From positions 70,091,889-70,155,888 of the forward strand of contig NC_134023.1 of the NCBI RefSeq assembly GCF_040712315.1: 64,000 nt of DNA. Reading direction: 5' to 3'. A program made the position numbers and the translations under genes. Positions 10,699-22,208 of this stretch are shown here, piece by piece. Source of the DNA: Castanea sativa. Lineage: Eukaryota > Streptophyta > Magnoliopsida > Fagales > Fagaceae. Each line of letters begins with the position of its first letter. The first letter of the stretch is position 1. The notes under the pieces are model-generated. The model was given only the letters and a program-made list of their open reading frames with translations, made no database searches and was not told the DNA's origin.

Positions 10699-12160
10699 TT
10701 TTTTTTTTTAAAATGAGCAGTGGCGGCTCCAGGATTGTTTCTCAGGGTGTTTCTCGGTGGGCTTGCTCTGTTACAATTTTTTTTTCTTCAGATTCTCTAT
10801 TACAATTTTTTATTTTTTAGATTTTAGTTCAAATTTTTTTTTAGCTTTTTCTTTTTGCTTGAAAGCAATGTTATGAATACCGTTTTGGACCTTGTTTCGG
10901 TTTGTTTAGTGGAACGGAATATTTTGGTACCGATCTATTTCGACATACCGTTTCAGGGTGTTTCGAGGTTTCTAAAAAAAATAAAAATAAAAAATATTTA
11001 TATTTTCTTATACAACATAAAATTATTGATCCAAATAAGTAAAACTCAAATAAACAAATCATTAGTTTTTCTTTTTTGACACTCAAATCATTTAGTTATT
11101 ACATAACAATTATTGTTTTAGAATATTAAAACATAAATATGTAATTAAATAATGAAAAACAACAACAAAAAATAGTAAAATAAGAGTGTATATATGTATA
11201 TCATATTGGAAAGAGGCAAGACTCAATAAATAAATTTGAAATCAAAATCTTTTGTTAGCTTTTTGAGTTTTGTCATTTCCAAAGCTTTGTCATGCGGGTG
11301 GGGTCAACAAGCTAAACGTCTAAAAAACAAACTAAAGAAAAAACTTGACAAAACAAAAACTAGAGTAAAAAAAGAAAGAAAAGGTAGACTAGCAGAACGT
11401 CTAAGACGAAGCAAAGAAGAAGAAGAAGAAGAAGGGGCGACCTTTGCGATAGTTGGATTTGTTTTTTAGGCGTTTGACGCAAGTAATGACATGCTATGCT
11501 GACGAGTTTGTCAGTTTAAGAGTTTTTCTTTTTTTTCTTCTAAAAACTGGTACCAGCCAAAATGTAACAAATAATCTACCAAAATTTAATTTTATTGGCA
11601 TAAAATTTTTTTGAGAGTGTTCCTAATATTTTTGAGGGTGTTCCTAATTTTTTTTTATAGGTAGATAAATAAATTTTTTTATTATATATATATATATTAA
11701 AAAAAAAAAAGAATTCAGGTCAGGGTGGCCCTGGGACCACCCTGACCTATATGTGGCGCCGCCACTGAAAATGAGAAAACTATAACTTTATTAAAGAGAA
11801 GATAAATTTAGTACATCATGAGCAATAATTGACTCAATTAGCGATATATTTTTCTTTATCCATGTTACATAATTATTAATATTATCTATTTCTTTGGCAA
11901 ACTTTGTCAGGAGATGTGCGGGTTTATTGCTCTGACGCTTCACATGAGACACTTGAATTGATCTAAAATCCTGAAGCTTGTACGCTATACCAGCTAGAAC
12001 ATTTTAGAGAACCATAGGAGGAGTACATAACCCCAGTAGGGTGTCAGCCACTATCTTGGAATCACTTTCAACTACCACATCCCTTATACCTGCATCTCAC
12101 GCAAATGATAGTTCAATTTCCACAGCTTTCACCTCAAATGACACCTCAAGCCTAATATTA
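10699..12160 (-). mobile_element. 5'-truncated LINE tail (RNase H end), split by a hAT element
   Basis: Read on the minus strand, 12160 down to about 11780 encodes the C-terminal RNase H-like part of an L1-type LINE: a DVVVESDSKIVADTLLG stretch, then VSHVKRQSNKPAHLLTKFAKE and an SLIESIIAHDV tail before a stop. Two in-frame stops break it. The A-tail is the T-run at 10700-10709, left of the hAT insertion. The paralogous downstream region near 63765 lacks this LINE. The 5' limit is approximate. LINEs often truncate during reverse transcription, which fits the short length. Confidence 0.75.
10718..11767. mobile_element. Non-autonomous hAT transposon in the LINE tail
   Basis: Ends CAGTGGCGGCTCCA and TGGCGCCGCCACTG are inverted repeats with one mismatch in 14. 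The 8-bp duplication AAAATGAG lies on both sides (10710-10717 and 11768-11775), the hAT hallmark. The interior has no transposase; a lysine/arginine-rich frame at 11236-11469 looks like chance low complexity. It joined the LINE after the LINE had inserted, since it separates the A-tail from the LINE body. Confidence 0.85.
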
Positions 12161-13130
12161 TTGGGTGCTTTAACATACCTTATATTATTGGGTGCTTTAT
12201 ATTTTAATAAGATCACGTTTTGGAAGCATACTATCATGACGATAAAACAGTGGTCATACTTATATTGTTTGCAATAATAGAGTGAAGCTTTCATAAAAAA
12301 TAAACTCTACTTACTTTGAATCAGAATAATTAAGTCATAATGCACAGACTTAATTATGATTGATTTCAACCTGTAATAAGTATCCATAAACGTCTATACT
12401 TCAAAACAAGTGACAAACAGAACAAATATTAATTGTCATCTCAACTTTTTAAATATGATTTTTCTATGTCCAAAATAAAGAGAAGGAAGTGGCGTGGTTC
12501 TAGCTTGGTCTGTTTGGACTTTTGACTTTGTTAAAGGGCAGCCTGCCTTGCTATTCAGTGTAGGGGTATGCATTCAGTTATATACCCCCAAGCAGCAAAG
12601 CAGTGTCTTATTTGTGTAATGGAATGGGAACTCTAGCTGGTCCATGAGGCAGTTGTGCTGGACTATCAATTGTTAAAGAAGGAGATGACAAATGTGTAGG
12701 TTGGACAAACTCATTTTATCCGAACTGTTAGCAGTAGAAAACAGTGTTTCCAAGTCTTATAGGAATAGCTAGCTGGAAAAACAAATAGAGCTCTTTGGTC
12801 CTTTTTTTCCTCCCAACATTTTGTTTTGTACTTTACGAACTTGGTTTCAAAAAACAAAAAATATTGTGCTGTGGTAAGACAAGCCTAGTGAAAATGTAAA
12901 ATCATATTATTATGCCACCCTCTATCTACAGGGGAGTAAAAATTAAAATCCATTGCTGTCAATCTAAGCAATGGAAACATAAAAAGCCATCTATGAGCAT
13001 AGTTGAAGTACGCAATGTCATCTATGAATATAATATATATTGCAATAAAGAAATGTGACTGCATAGCATTACTTAATTTTTGAATTTATAATCAAATTTC
13101 TCACATATCTAGTGTTAGAACCATTAAACT
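12161..13130. repeat. Scrambled relics of ankyrin-locus 3' flank
   Basis: No intact gene. A phrase 'ttattgggtgcttta' occurs twice (about 12160 and 12187), followed by 'cacgttttggaagcatactatc', which matches 63815-63870. 12710-12840 matches 63870-63980 ('ttccaagtcttat', 'gctggaaaaacaaata'), and 12985-13130 matches the 3' UTR region of both loci. The order shows a further decayed copy of the ankyrin locus end. Confidence 0.6.
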
Positions 13131-13639
13131 CTAAAAAACTATAACAAAACAAGTTTTGATTCATGTGCTTGTCAATGTAAAATAAAATATTCAGTGTTAA
13201 CAATAGACAACATTTAATTTATTGGTAAGATATATTTTTAAAATATTATTCCATTCAAAAGCAGCATGCTAATTAAGAGCTAACAAGAGCAGCATGCTAA
13301 TTAACATAGAAGTCGTTATTTCTTGCACAAACCATATCATTTTGATTGGTTCACAAGAGCAACTTGCCAACACTTTTGGGTCATGGAGGGTGGGGAAAAA
13401 TGATGTAATTTAGTTGGGCTCCTCAGTATTTGAAAGCTCTAAAATATTTTCAGGTGCTCTAAGGGTCTAATTTGAATGAGATCATGCTTTGGAAGCATAA
13501 ATTTATAACAAAAAATTAGCGGTCATACCTGTATTGGTTGCATACATAGTTTGAACACTGTTGAAACACTGTTGGCCAGGTCGTTATACATAAAAATTTT
13601 CTCAACTTTCTTTAATGCGATTTTTCAGTCTAAAATCAA
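13131..13639. other. Intergenic DNA with small duplications
   Basis: Contains a short duplication around 'agcagcatgctaatta' (13261 and 13289) and another relic of the 'ttggaagcata' flank at 13470-13540. The open frame starting at 13551 runs into the LTR-like sequence and shows no domain. Confidence 0.5.
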
Positions 13640-14206
13640 GAGAAGAAGGTGGCATAGTTCTGTTGAAGATGATGATCATGGAGGTTCTGTGATTGTCTCT
13701 GGTTCGGGTTCAACGAGTTCAAAGAAGAAAGGAAAGCCTACAACGCACCGTTTCATTAAAATAGAAGATGTTCTAAAACGCTCCGTTTCATTAGTGCTTA
13801 GAATCAATACGCTTCGTTTTGAGTTGGTACTGAGAGTGTGGCTGAAGGTTGCTAAACGGTGTCGTGTGGCGAGAGGATCAAATGACCGTTGCAGATGGCG
13901 CGAAAAGCTGTTAGAAGCTCAGCTGTATTTCCTGGATTCATGGGCTTAGATCCCCAAAGATTGGGATTTTTTTTATACAGTTACAGTCATTATTTGTATA
14001 CTATATAGAGAGTATTAGTGCTCAGATGTAAATTAAGAAAACAAAACAATCATTTTGATCAATAACAATTTTTCTCTCATAAAGTCTATCTTCCTCTTTT
14101 TTCTCAAACTTTCTTCTACTCTTTCTTTCTCTGTATTTCTTTGTGTTTCTCTGTGATTTTCTTTTCAATCTTTCTTCACTCTATAAGAACCTACTGTGCT
14201 TGTACG
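13640..14206 (+). mobile_element. Probable LTR fragment of a Copia-type retrotransposon
   Basis: Sequence style (CGTTTCATT repeats, 'gaaaagctgttagaagctcagctg', 'ttcatgggcttaga', then a T/C-rich end before 'tctctgtg') is that of plant Copia LTRs. It is continuous with 15255-15745 if the hAT at 14215-15246 is removed. No internal retrotransposon coding region is attached. The call rests on sequence style, so the assignment is tentative. Confidence 0.4.
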
Positions 14207-14214
14207 CCTTAGGC

Positions 14215-14655
14215 CATAGTTTTGAAATCCAAACCGTAGTTTAAGGTTTTTAAAGTCAAATCGAAGTCGGATATTGATGACGTAATAATTAATTTAATAT
14301 AAAAATAAAATAAAATAAAAATGCAAAATTAGCAATCTTCAATGATTAGGTAGATATTTCTTCTATTATTTCAATTGTTTTAGCACAATAGTACAACAAT
14401 ATTTCAAAATCTAATATCTCAACTAAAAATAGTAAAAGTTTTTATTTATAAGAAAAAATACTGAGATTTCAATCTTAATAAATAAAAAAATCAATACTGA
14501 TAGTTTAAAATTTAAATTTTTAAAAATAAGAAACCTTTTCTTAACCAAAATATAATAATAATAATAATAATAATATGCAATGCAATGTACTTTAAAATTT
14601 TAAAAACTAGAGCCCATTCACTCGTCCACTCACTCGTCCCAAGATAGAAGTCTTA

Positions 14656-14743
<88 letters not shown>

Positions 14744-14843
14744 TTTAAATCTATTACCCCACTTCTCAAAGCTTAGGTGTTCTTCCCCAAAATAAATATC
14801 AAAACTCACTTGCTCCCTTTCACAGGCTCAGATTTCTTTCCTC

Positions 14844-14880
<37 letters not shown>

Positions 14881-15246
14881 CAACAAACATGACTATGACA
14901 GTCAAGCTCCCCTCCGACCAAAATCAAGATCTTGCGATGGTAAGTTGTTGGTAGCAAAAGGAATGGAGTCAAGTTAGTCCATTCCTTGTCCAAATGGGAC
15001 AGTTTGGATTGACGGTGATGCGGGCAAATAGATTACTAGTTTTCTTTTTTTGAAAATATTTGAAGAAATATGTTACCTACCCATAAACCCGTGACTGGTT
15101 TAGAAGCCCATGCGGTTTAACCGCAGTTCACACAGTTTCTAGCAAAAGTCAAATTTCGGTTTTATCAGTTTAAAAAATCAGATTGCTGAATGGTTTCTGG
15201 TTAATCCAATCGAATCATACCGTCCAGTCCGGGTTTCAAAACCATG
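14215..15246. mobile_element. hAT-like non-autonomous element inside an LTR
   Basis: Ends CATAGTTTTGAAATCC and, inverted, CATGGTTTTGAAACCC match at 14 of 16 positions. The flanking octamers are CCTTAGGC (14207-14214) and TCTTAGGG (15247-15254), a decayed 8-bp duplication (6 of 8). The interior carries an (AT)n run and a (CT)n run and no transposase. The surrounding LTR sequence becomes continuous when the element is taken out. Confidence 0.65.
14659..14739. repeat. (AT)n microsatellite, about 40 units
   Basis: Longest uninterrupted AT run of the window, within the hAT-like element. A (CT)n run follows at about 14848-14878. Confidence 0.95.
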
Positions 15247-15254
15247 TCTTAGGG

Positions 15255-15745
15255 TTTTGTAACCAAGTGCTTCCTAATCTTCATCATTTATGAAGTGAAG
15301 AATTTTGCAACCAACAATAATCATTCAAGTTGCTAGAGTTAGTCATGTACTGAGATCCGTGCAAAAGAGTTAGTTACAGATTGGAGATTTGTGCAACAAA
15401 GGAAAGAAGACTATTACAATATCAAGTTCAATTGGGTATTAAAGAGAAAGTTCAATTATAGGTTGGTATATTAAGATATGGCAGGGTAGTGATAAGATTC
15501 CTCATACTTGCAACCGCTTGATTATTGATTAGTGGATTCTTGGAAGTAGTGACCTTATATTTACCCGGTAGGGTTTTTTCTTTGTTAGAGGTTTTTCCCA
15601 TTCGTCAACAAATCACCGAGTTATTTATTTTTAGCTGCATTTAGTTTATTTGGTGATTTTTTGGTACTCCATGATTTGTATGTAATTTGACTTAACTAAT
15701 CAATTTGGGTAATTGAATTAATTAATCAGGGTCAAACTTTTTTAA
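15255..15745 (+). mobile_element. 3' part of a Copia-type LTR
   Basis: Blocks such as 'gggttttgtaaccaagtgctt', 'actgagatccgtgcaaaagag' and 'ttaattaatcagggtcaa' match, inverted, the solo LTR at 27660-28683. It is therefore an LTR remnant in plus orientation, interrupted by the hAT at 14215. No primer-binding site or gag follows; ankyrin-gene DNA begins directly after. Confidence 0.6.
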
Positions 15746-15771
15746 CCCAACAATAATGACAATGTATGACC

Positions 15772-16038
15772 ACATTATGCAGGCTGTGAGTCACTTACTG
15801 TATTGGGATTCCAAATTTAACAGGGAGATCAGAGTTATGCCAAAACATGTTGGAGCTAATTTGTGGTTTTCACTTTCTACATTCTATTGGTTTCCAAAAT
15901 TGGCAAGATCTGTGAATCTTGTTCGAAAGAAGTATGCTTGTGAAATAATGGCATAATTCAGATGGAAGGCACAATATGCTTCTGGTGGTTGCAATACTAC
16001 TTGTAACAATCAGCTATCAAATGGTACTAAGCCCTAAT
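15772..16038 (+). pseudogene. Relic of the PGG exon of an ankyrin/PGG gene
   Basis: Begins at an acceptor-like ATTATGCAG and encodes AVSHLLYWDSKF, then jumps to REIRVM, so the EGKTAWDI portion is deleted. A stop follows at 15954-15956. The next bases carry MLLVVAILLVTISYQMVLSP in another frame, the first helix of the PGG domain, and end where SPPGG is expected. This is a third, heavily damaged member of the local family. Confidence 0.75.
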
Positions 16039-17127
16039 TGATCTCAATGGTGGGTCCACTAGTTTTTCTAGGGGTAACATGGTAGACTTAGGAATTTGTA
16101 ATGGGAGCAAATAAAAAATAAAATATTTTTTTTTCTTACATATACAGCTTTTATATTATATACAATAATCTAAAATAGTATTCTAAATCCAATTTAGTAT
16201 ACAATACAACTATATTGTACAATAGTTTTAAAAAGTTATTGATAGTTTAAAGATCAATAAGACAACAACCATTGAATACATAAATTAACATAAATAAATA
16301 CCTAATCATACATTTTTTTTTGTCAAATTAATAATAACTTCTTTTATTTATATGTAATAAATTTTTTTAAGAATATATGATAAAGAAAAATAGTAGCACA
16401 CCAAGGAGTAGGATTGGAAGTAAATGTGAAACTAAGAAAAAAAAAATAGTAACTGATATAAGTTTTTGCTTTTTAAGTGTATGGATTTTTAACCATACAC
16501 GTGGTAGCTCTCTTGAAATTGGAGCAAGCACTAAAAAAACTTCTTGGACTTGAAAATCTATAGAGCAATTATCAAAATACTTGATCTAACAAAAAGAAAA
16601 GCTAAGAAAAAATGAAAGGGAGAAAAAGAGACAAAGATTATGAGAAACGAATCACAGATATAGATACAGATTTGTTGGTTGTAATGGTGGTGTAATGTTC
16701 TGCTAATGAAGACGAAAAATGTAGGGAAAAACAGCTTCATTCCGTTGTCAATGGCAAGGTAAGCCAAAGTCCTAGAAAGAAAGTTTATTTATTTTTTAAA
16801 AATGAGCAAAAATTTGAAACATTTTTTTCTTTCTTTCTTATAGAATTAATTATTTTAAGACTAATGTTACAAACATAACATTTTCATAAAACTTTTAACA
16901 AAATTTAGGTGACAATTTATTAAAGGTAGGTAAAAAAGTAATGTATTAACCAAAATAAAAGTAAAAAAATGATGTTGATTGTAGGTCCAGATAAAAACTA
17001 GTTACAACTTGCTATTTCACCTTTATTGTAAAAATATTATGAAAGTAGCATTAAAATAATCATATTCAAGCTTATTTTAGTTGTATTTAAAACAAATTTT
17101 TTAAATTTTATATATAAAAAATATGTT
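16039..17127. other. AT-rich intergenic DNA, no gene seen
   Basis: No domain-bearing frame. The minus-strand frame at 16558-16767 is hydrophobic low-complexity sequence with no family resemblance. A MITE-like palindrome is listed separately. Confidence 0.5.
16862..17055. mobile_element. Possible palindromic MITE
   Basis: The left side (AATGTTACAAACATAACATTTTC) and the inverted right side (AATGCTACTTTCATAATATTTT) are imperfectly complementary across about 190 bp. The layout resembles the MITEs at 29340-29511 and 60003-60176. No clear target duplication was seen. Confidence 0.35.
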
Positions 17128-17129
17128 TT

Positions 17130-17933
17130 GGCCAGGTAACGCCGCCCCTGCGTGGTCTAGGTCTACGTCTTCTTATTTATTATTTATTTTTTTATAACAC
17201 TAGGTTCAATAATGCAGTGTTCATAATGCTAGTAATATGAATAGTGTTCAGTTTTAACTATGAAGCACTTTCCAAGAAAGCACTTACAAGTTGAGAAAGC
17301 ACAAAAAGCAACTATGTGTTAGTCTGGTGTTCACATGAACACACTTGCCTAAAAGGCTAAAAACAAAAAGCACCATTGACCCTTGACTTTAGGTCTTCTT
17401 GAGTAGGACCTAATATAAAATGTAAACAGATTTTCATGGTAGAAGGTGGAAAGACTCCTTGGATGAAAAGGCCCTTGACTTTAGGTCTTCATCAACAATG
17501 CATAGACTTTCAAAGAAAGAACAAGATGGAATCTGGGAAAGTGCCATAATATCTTCATTTTTTTAAAAGAGGTTCAACTTACACATAGTTTTAGCTTACC
17601 CTTTTTTTAAACCATACATTTTTAAAATATGTAATGGTTTCTCATTTTATATATATATATATACACATATATATATATATATAGTTTAGAATTTAATTGG
17701 TTTCAGAATCTTTGATTTTTGCACTCAATAATTTATTGCCACAAAAATTTAAAAAGACACATGACAAAAAATTATACTCCAATTGAAATCCAACTTAAAA
17801 TCTAATTGGATTTGGACTTTTTGATTTTAACACTCAATAATTCACTTGGCACAAAATTAAAAATTAAATGGGACACGTGGTGTAAAATTAAGAATCCAAT
17901 TAAAATCTAATTATATTTTTTCTAAGATTTGGC

Positions 17934-17940
<7 letters not shown>
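17130..17940. repeat. Segmental repeat, paralogous to 1280-2060
   Basis: Same order of blocks as 1280-2060, with an extra 'agaaagcacttacaagttg' stretch and a different central AT run. Ends at the AT repeat into which the long-TIR element inserted. Confidence 0.7.
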
Positions 17941-17976
<36 letters not shown>

Positions 17977-17978
<2 letters not shown>

Positions 17979-18795
17979 GCAAAACTTAGGTGCAGTACCT
18001 TAGGTTTCCCTCTTAAATTTATGCCATGTGTATAAAAACTACAGCTCAGCAAACAGTGTTACAAGGAATTGTTGTCTCTTTTTTTTTTTCTTTTCTTTTC
18101 CTGTATTTTTTCTCATCTTTTCCCTCACATGCGTGAAAACCAAATAACTTCAAACATTTTCACCCTTATTTTTCCAAAAAACAAACAGATTTCAAACAAA
18201 TTTTTGGCTAAAACTCAACAAATTTCTAGCAAAACCCTTCACAACCATGCCTTGCATTGATTCCGGCCACCATGTGTGGAGGCAGAGTGATTTCCGTTGA
18301 TCTGGGTTCACTTTATCAATCCATGGCCTGAATTTTTTGTTAATGGTCTCGCCCCTTATTTCCTATGATTAGTTGATCAATAATGAGAAGAAACTTTGTT
18401 GAGAGAGGAACTGTGGATTGCCACTGCTGGGTAAGTAAAAAAGAGGCGAGGGTTTGAATAAAAAGCCAAAGAAATATTCATCTTCAATTGGTGGGGCAGA
18501 TCTGAAATCTTAAAATGCCAAAGAATAAAAAGCCAAAGAAATTTTAAAAACCTGATCATGTGTTTGAAGGAGGAGACTTAGTTGAAGAAGTTTGGTGGGG
18601 GCAGATCTGAAATCTGAAACTGATGTTCTCCACTTCTCCGTAGCAGGCTAGTCAAAAAAAAAAAAAAAAAAAAAAGCAAACGGAGCGTTATGTTTTAATG
18701 CCGGTTTGCTGAGCTGTAGTTTTTATACACATGGCATAAATTTAAGAGGGGAACCTAAGGTACTGCACCTAAGGTACTGTACCCAAGTTTTGCCC
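17977..18795. mobile_element. Long-TIR non-autonomous DNA transposon (Mutator-like)
   Basis: The first ~80 bp (starting GGGCAAAACTTAGGTGCAGT) return inverted at the end (inverted start GGGCAAAACTTGGGTACAGT) with few mismatches. The right arm carries a 14-bp duplication of 'acctaaggtactg' type. The element sits in an AT repeat, so the flanking TATATATAT is compatible with a 9-bp duplication but not proof. The interior holds a poly-T/C tract and no transposase. Long TIRs suggest a Mutator-like element. Confidence 0.7.

Positions 18796-18841
<46 letters not shown>
18796..18841. repeat. (TA)n(GA)n microsatellite
   Basis: AT units pass directly into GA units, immediately right of the long-TIR element. 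Confidence 0.95.
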
Positions 18842-18845
<4 letters not shown>

Positions 18846-19765
18846 GATGAATTATGGGGCAATGGTTTTAAACTATACCAATTCCACTTCATTTTTACAA
18901 TCCACTTCAGAAAGACACACGAAATTTCCTCATCATGCTGTTGGGCCAATATGGCTTCATTTTGGAGGCCCAATGGCCTATCCTTATCTCATGTATTCTT
19001 AGCAGCTTTATCTCTTTGGTGAAAGAACTTATGCTAGGCCTTCCAATCTTTTTTCATTCCTTAATGAAATTCTTTATTGATGGAAGAAAAGGAATTATCT
19101 TCTTCAAACTTTTTTTTCTTTTAATTTAAATATTAGAATTTAAAAAAATTTGATGGTGGTGAGTGGAAAAATACCGCAATGTGAAGCTTTTACTGTCATG
19201 GTCTAGGTGTTCTTAAATAATGCAAAGTTCATAATTCCAGTGATATGGATTAGTGTTCATTGTTCACTATGAAGCACTTTCCAAGAAAGCACTTACAAGT
19301 TGTGAAAGCACAAAAATGGCACCAAGTCTTTGGCCTTTGTTGAATTGAGGTCATTTAAATAATGCAAAGCTCATAATATTATTAGAATATGTGAACTAGT
19401 CATCATTATGAAAGATTTTCTAAGAAGGCGCTAGATAGGGATTAGGAAAGAACCATTTACGCCAAAGATTTTGGCAGAGTCTTTTTGGGTTCATAGGTTT
19501 TGTTAAATAAAGCAAAGCTCATAATACCATTAGTATGGGCTTGTCATCAATTATAGCATGTTCCAAGAAAGTACAAATAGATACACAATATAAAAATAAA
19601 CACCATCGGCCCTTGACTTTAGGTCTTCTTGAGTAGATCCTAATTGCAAAAACTTGAGAAAGAAAGCAATCATAAGAGTTAATTAATTAAAAAGTATTTG
19701 TTCTTCAAAGGAAATGAATGATCTTCTGCTACCATTTTATTTATACTATTAGTAAAATATAAAAA
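18842..19765. repeat. Duplicated block A, left half
   Basis: Matches 40650-41545 (block B) over about 0.9 kb, including 'gccaatatggcttcat', 'gaggcccaatggcctat' and 'cttgactttaggtc'. Both copies contain a short hydrophobic open frame (18935-19129 and 40632-40925), but start and ends are not conserved, so it is not called a gene. The block continues after the retroelement at 28746. Confidence 0.75.
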
Positions 19766-20611
19766 TGTACGTTTTTAGACACCTTAAACACAACCAAATT
19801 AACCTAGTTATTTAGCCAAGTGATTAACTTAGGTAAATTATGCAAATCTAGGTTTATACGTATAAATCATATCATTGAAACAGTGTGAAAAATAAATAAC
19901 ACAACGATATGATAACCCAGGAAAATCAAACAGGTAAAAAACCTGGGAAGGATTTAACCTAGCTATCCTTAAGGTAAAACAAATCCACTATGAAAGAATT
20001 GAAGTTTTCACAATAGCGACTTAGACCACTAACATCCTATTGCTACCTCAAGTAGGAAACTTACTACCATGACCACGTGACAGCTCCAAGTCCACGGAGT
20101 ACTTCTTTTTCAAATTCACAGCAAGTACAAGCACTCCCGCTTGTGGATCTTTAAGCTCTTAATGCAGCAACTGAATGATCATCAAGTTCTTGACATAATC
20201 TTGATTCTTGATAACCCTAAGTATATGTAAAGATAAACACTTCTAGATCTCACAAAAGATTCACATACACAACATAAACAACAATTGCACAACCTTGAGA
20301 ACGTGGCTAGGGTTTTCCTTTTAATACCTAGGGCAAAACATAAAATCCTACACGTCAAACGAGCTTGGGTTGAGTTGGTAAAATTCTGCAGAAAAACAAT
20401 CTGCATAAGTTTCGATCGATCGAGTCTAATTTTCGATCGATCAAGCCAGGCAGATTTACACAGTAAATCCTGCAATACACTCGATTCTAGCTTTACACAT
20501 AAACATACTTTGAGCAAGTATAAAAACAACACTAAACGTTTTGATCATGGTTTACCAACATTACAAAATGAAGTTCTAATACATTTGAACCTAAAATCTT
20601 AGAACCCAACA
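19766..20611 (-). repeat. 3' LTR of the mosaic element
   Basis: 846 bp, starting TGTACGTTTTTAGAC and ending GAACCCAACA in plus orientation. Shares order and most sequence with 26842-27659 plus 28689-28740. Contains two TTCGATCGATC motifs at 20411-20443. Confidence 0.85.
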
Positions 20612-20636
20612 AACTCCCCCTTTGGCAATTCGTGAC
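20612..20636 (-). other. Polypurine tract
   Basis: On the minus strand, TTGCCAAAGGGGGAGTT lies directly before the 3' LTR, the usual plus-strand priming tract of plant Copia elements. Confidence 0.6.
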
Positions 20637-21111
20637 AAAACACAAACTAAAAAAGTGCTCAAAGTTACAAAAATAGCCCATTACAAAACATTGCCCAACA
20701 AAAACAACTTCAACCTAACTACTATCTATCAGTTGAAAGTGTAGACAGTAGCATGACTGAATCAACCTGTATATTCCTGTAACACTTAACAAATACATAA
20801 ACGCATGTGTGGAAAATACAAGTAAACAAAATAAATTCTTGATTTCACATAATCATAAACTACAAGACATATATCATGAATAGCTTCATAAATATAAATC
20901 AATGTAGCACAATGTGAAACAAGAAATAGAAATAAACATATCATAGTATCTCCCCCTATCATAGACAACCCAAAAAAATATAAATACATGATGAAGCACC
21001 TAGATACAATCTAAATCTCCACAGCTCCAAGACAACCAAAATCTCCCCCTATTAACAAAATCTCCTATCCATATGTACTCCTCCTTTTTGTGACGAATTG
21101 CCAAAGGGCAC
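20637..21111. other. Non-coding internal part of the mosaic element
   Basis: No domain-bearing frame. Several 'ctccccct' stretches (minus strand AGGGGGAG) resemble duplicated purine tracts. Confidence 0.4.
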
Positions 21112-22208
21112 TCACTCATCATCAAAAAGAGGTGGTGGAGGTGACCACCTAAAACTCACCAAATCCACTCTCAAAGCCTGAAGCTTGGTAAGCGCGTCCA
21201 CCAAAAGCTGACCATGAGCCCCCTGAACGGTCATGACAGTATCCAAATCACAACAAATGCTAGAAACATCCGAAGTAGAAGGTGGAGGAGCAGCAGTAGC
21301 AGTCGGATTGACATAATCATCAGCAGCTGGATCACCTGTAGATGGAGGAGGAGGAAGAGGTGCACTAGAGGAAGACTCTACCCTAGGGTGTTTAGAGCTA
21401 GCTCGAATATGAGCAGCCTTCTGCCTAAGAAAGGTGGCACCTATAGGAGCTATAATATGAACGGGCTCAGACGCTGGAAACTCATCTAATCGTAGATGTA
21501 ATAAAATCTGATGAATAAAAACGGGAAAGAACAGACCATGAGCAATAGAACTACTCCTATGAACCTCAATCAAAGAAAGAATGAAAATATGAGGAAAACT
21601 CATAGAAGCATCCGTGACAAGCGCATACAAAAATGACATCGCTCCAAAGGAATAGTGTGCAGATGAGAGATAGGCCAGATGGAATGACAAGAAATCTGAA
21701 AAAAGAGATAATGAATCTCGGCCAACTCGTGAGAAGTGATCCGAGGATCAGAACCCCACTGGATAGAAGACCTAGTAAGATATGACATAATGTCATCAAG
21801 GGGTGGAGACTCATAGTAAGGATAAACAGGATGCTAGACCAAAGGCACCCCAAGAGCAGCAGCCACCACCGAAGGAGTAATGATGTACTCTTCACCCTAT
21901 ATCCAACTCCTCACCAAAGTGTTGGAATCATAGGAGTGGACAGAAAGGTTTGAGTAGAACTCTCTAATCAAGGTAGCCAAAGAGGGATGTGAAATTTCCA
22001 ACAAAGGAAGCCAACCCCTACTCTCAAAATTTCTCCGAATATCACCATCTAACTCATCTAACACTACTTTCCGCTTAACCCACACAGACCTAAGAATGTT
22101 CAGCTTCTCATACGTCTCTTGGTTTTTCTCACTCAAAAATCTCTCACTATCAAAGGTGGGGATAGAAGAAGAGGAGGATTTCCTATTAGCTCTAGTATTC
22201 CTAGTCAT
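21112..22208 (-). pseudogene. 'Putative plant transposon protein' (PF20167-like) relic
   Basis: On the minus strand the reading starts MTRNTRANRKSSSSS at 22208 and runs through a region with WLPLLE and REFYSNL. Two TAG codons lie in frame (about 21899 and 21839). A frameshift near 21620 passes into ATDASMSFPHIFILSLIEVH-like and FPASEPVHIIAPIGATFL stretches, ending with a proline-rich tail and a stop at 21112. Proteins of this kind are frequent in non-autonomous plant LTR elements; their role is unknown. The family name is from memory of the motif style. Confidence 0.65.

Noticed and set aside
11236..11469. Lys/Arg/Glu-rich frame inside the hAT
   Set aside because: Simple-sequence composition (AAG/GAA runs), no transposase motif.
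13551..13949. 132-residue open frame
   Set aside because: It overlaps LTR-like sequence, has no domain or splice partners and its start lies in unrelated flank.
16558..16767. Minus-strand hydrophobic frame
   Set aside because: Low-complexity AT-rich translation with no family resemblance.
18935..19129. Hydrophobic open frame, with a relative at 40632-40925
   Set aside because: The frame lies in duplicated blocks, but start, upstream part and end are not conserved between copies and no domain is recognised.
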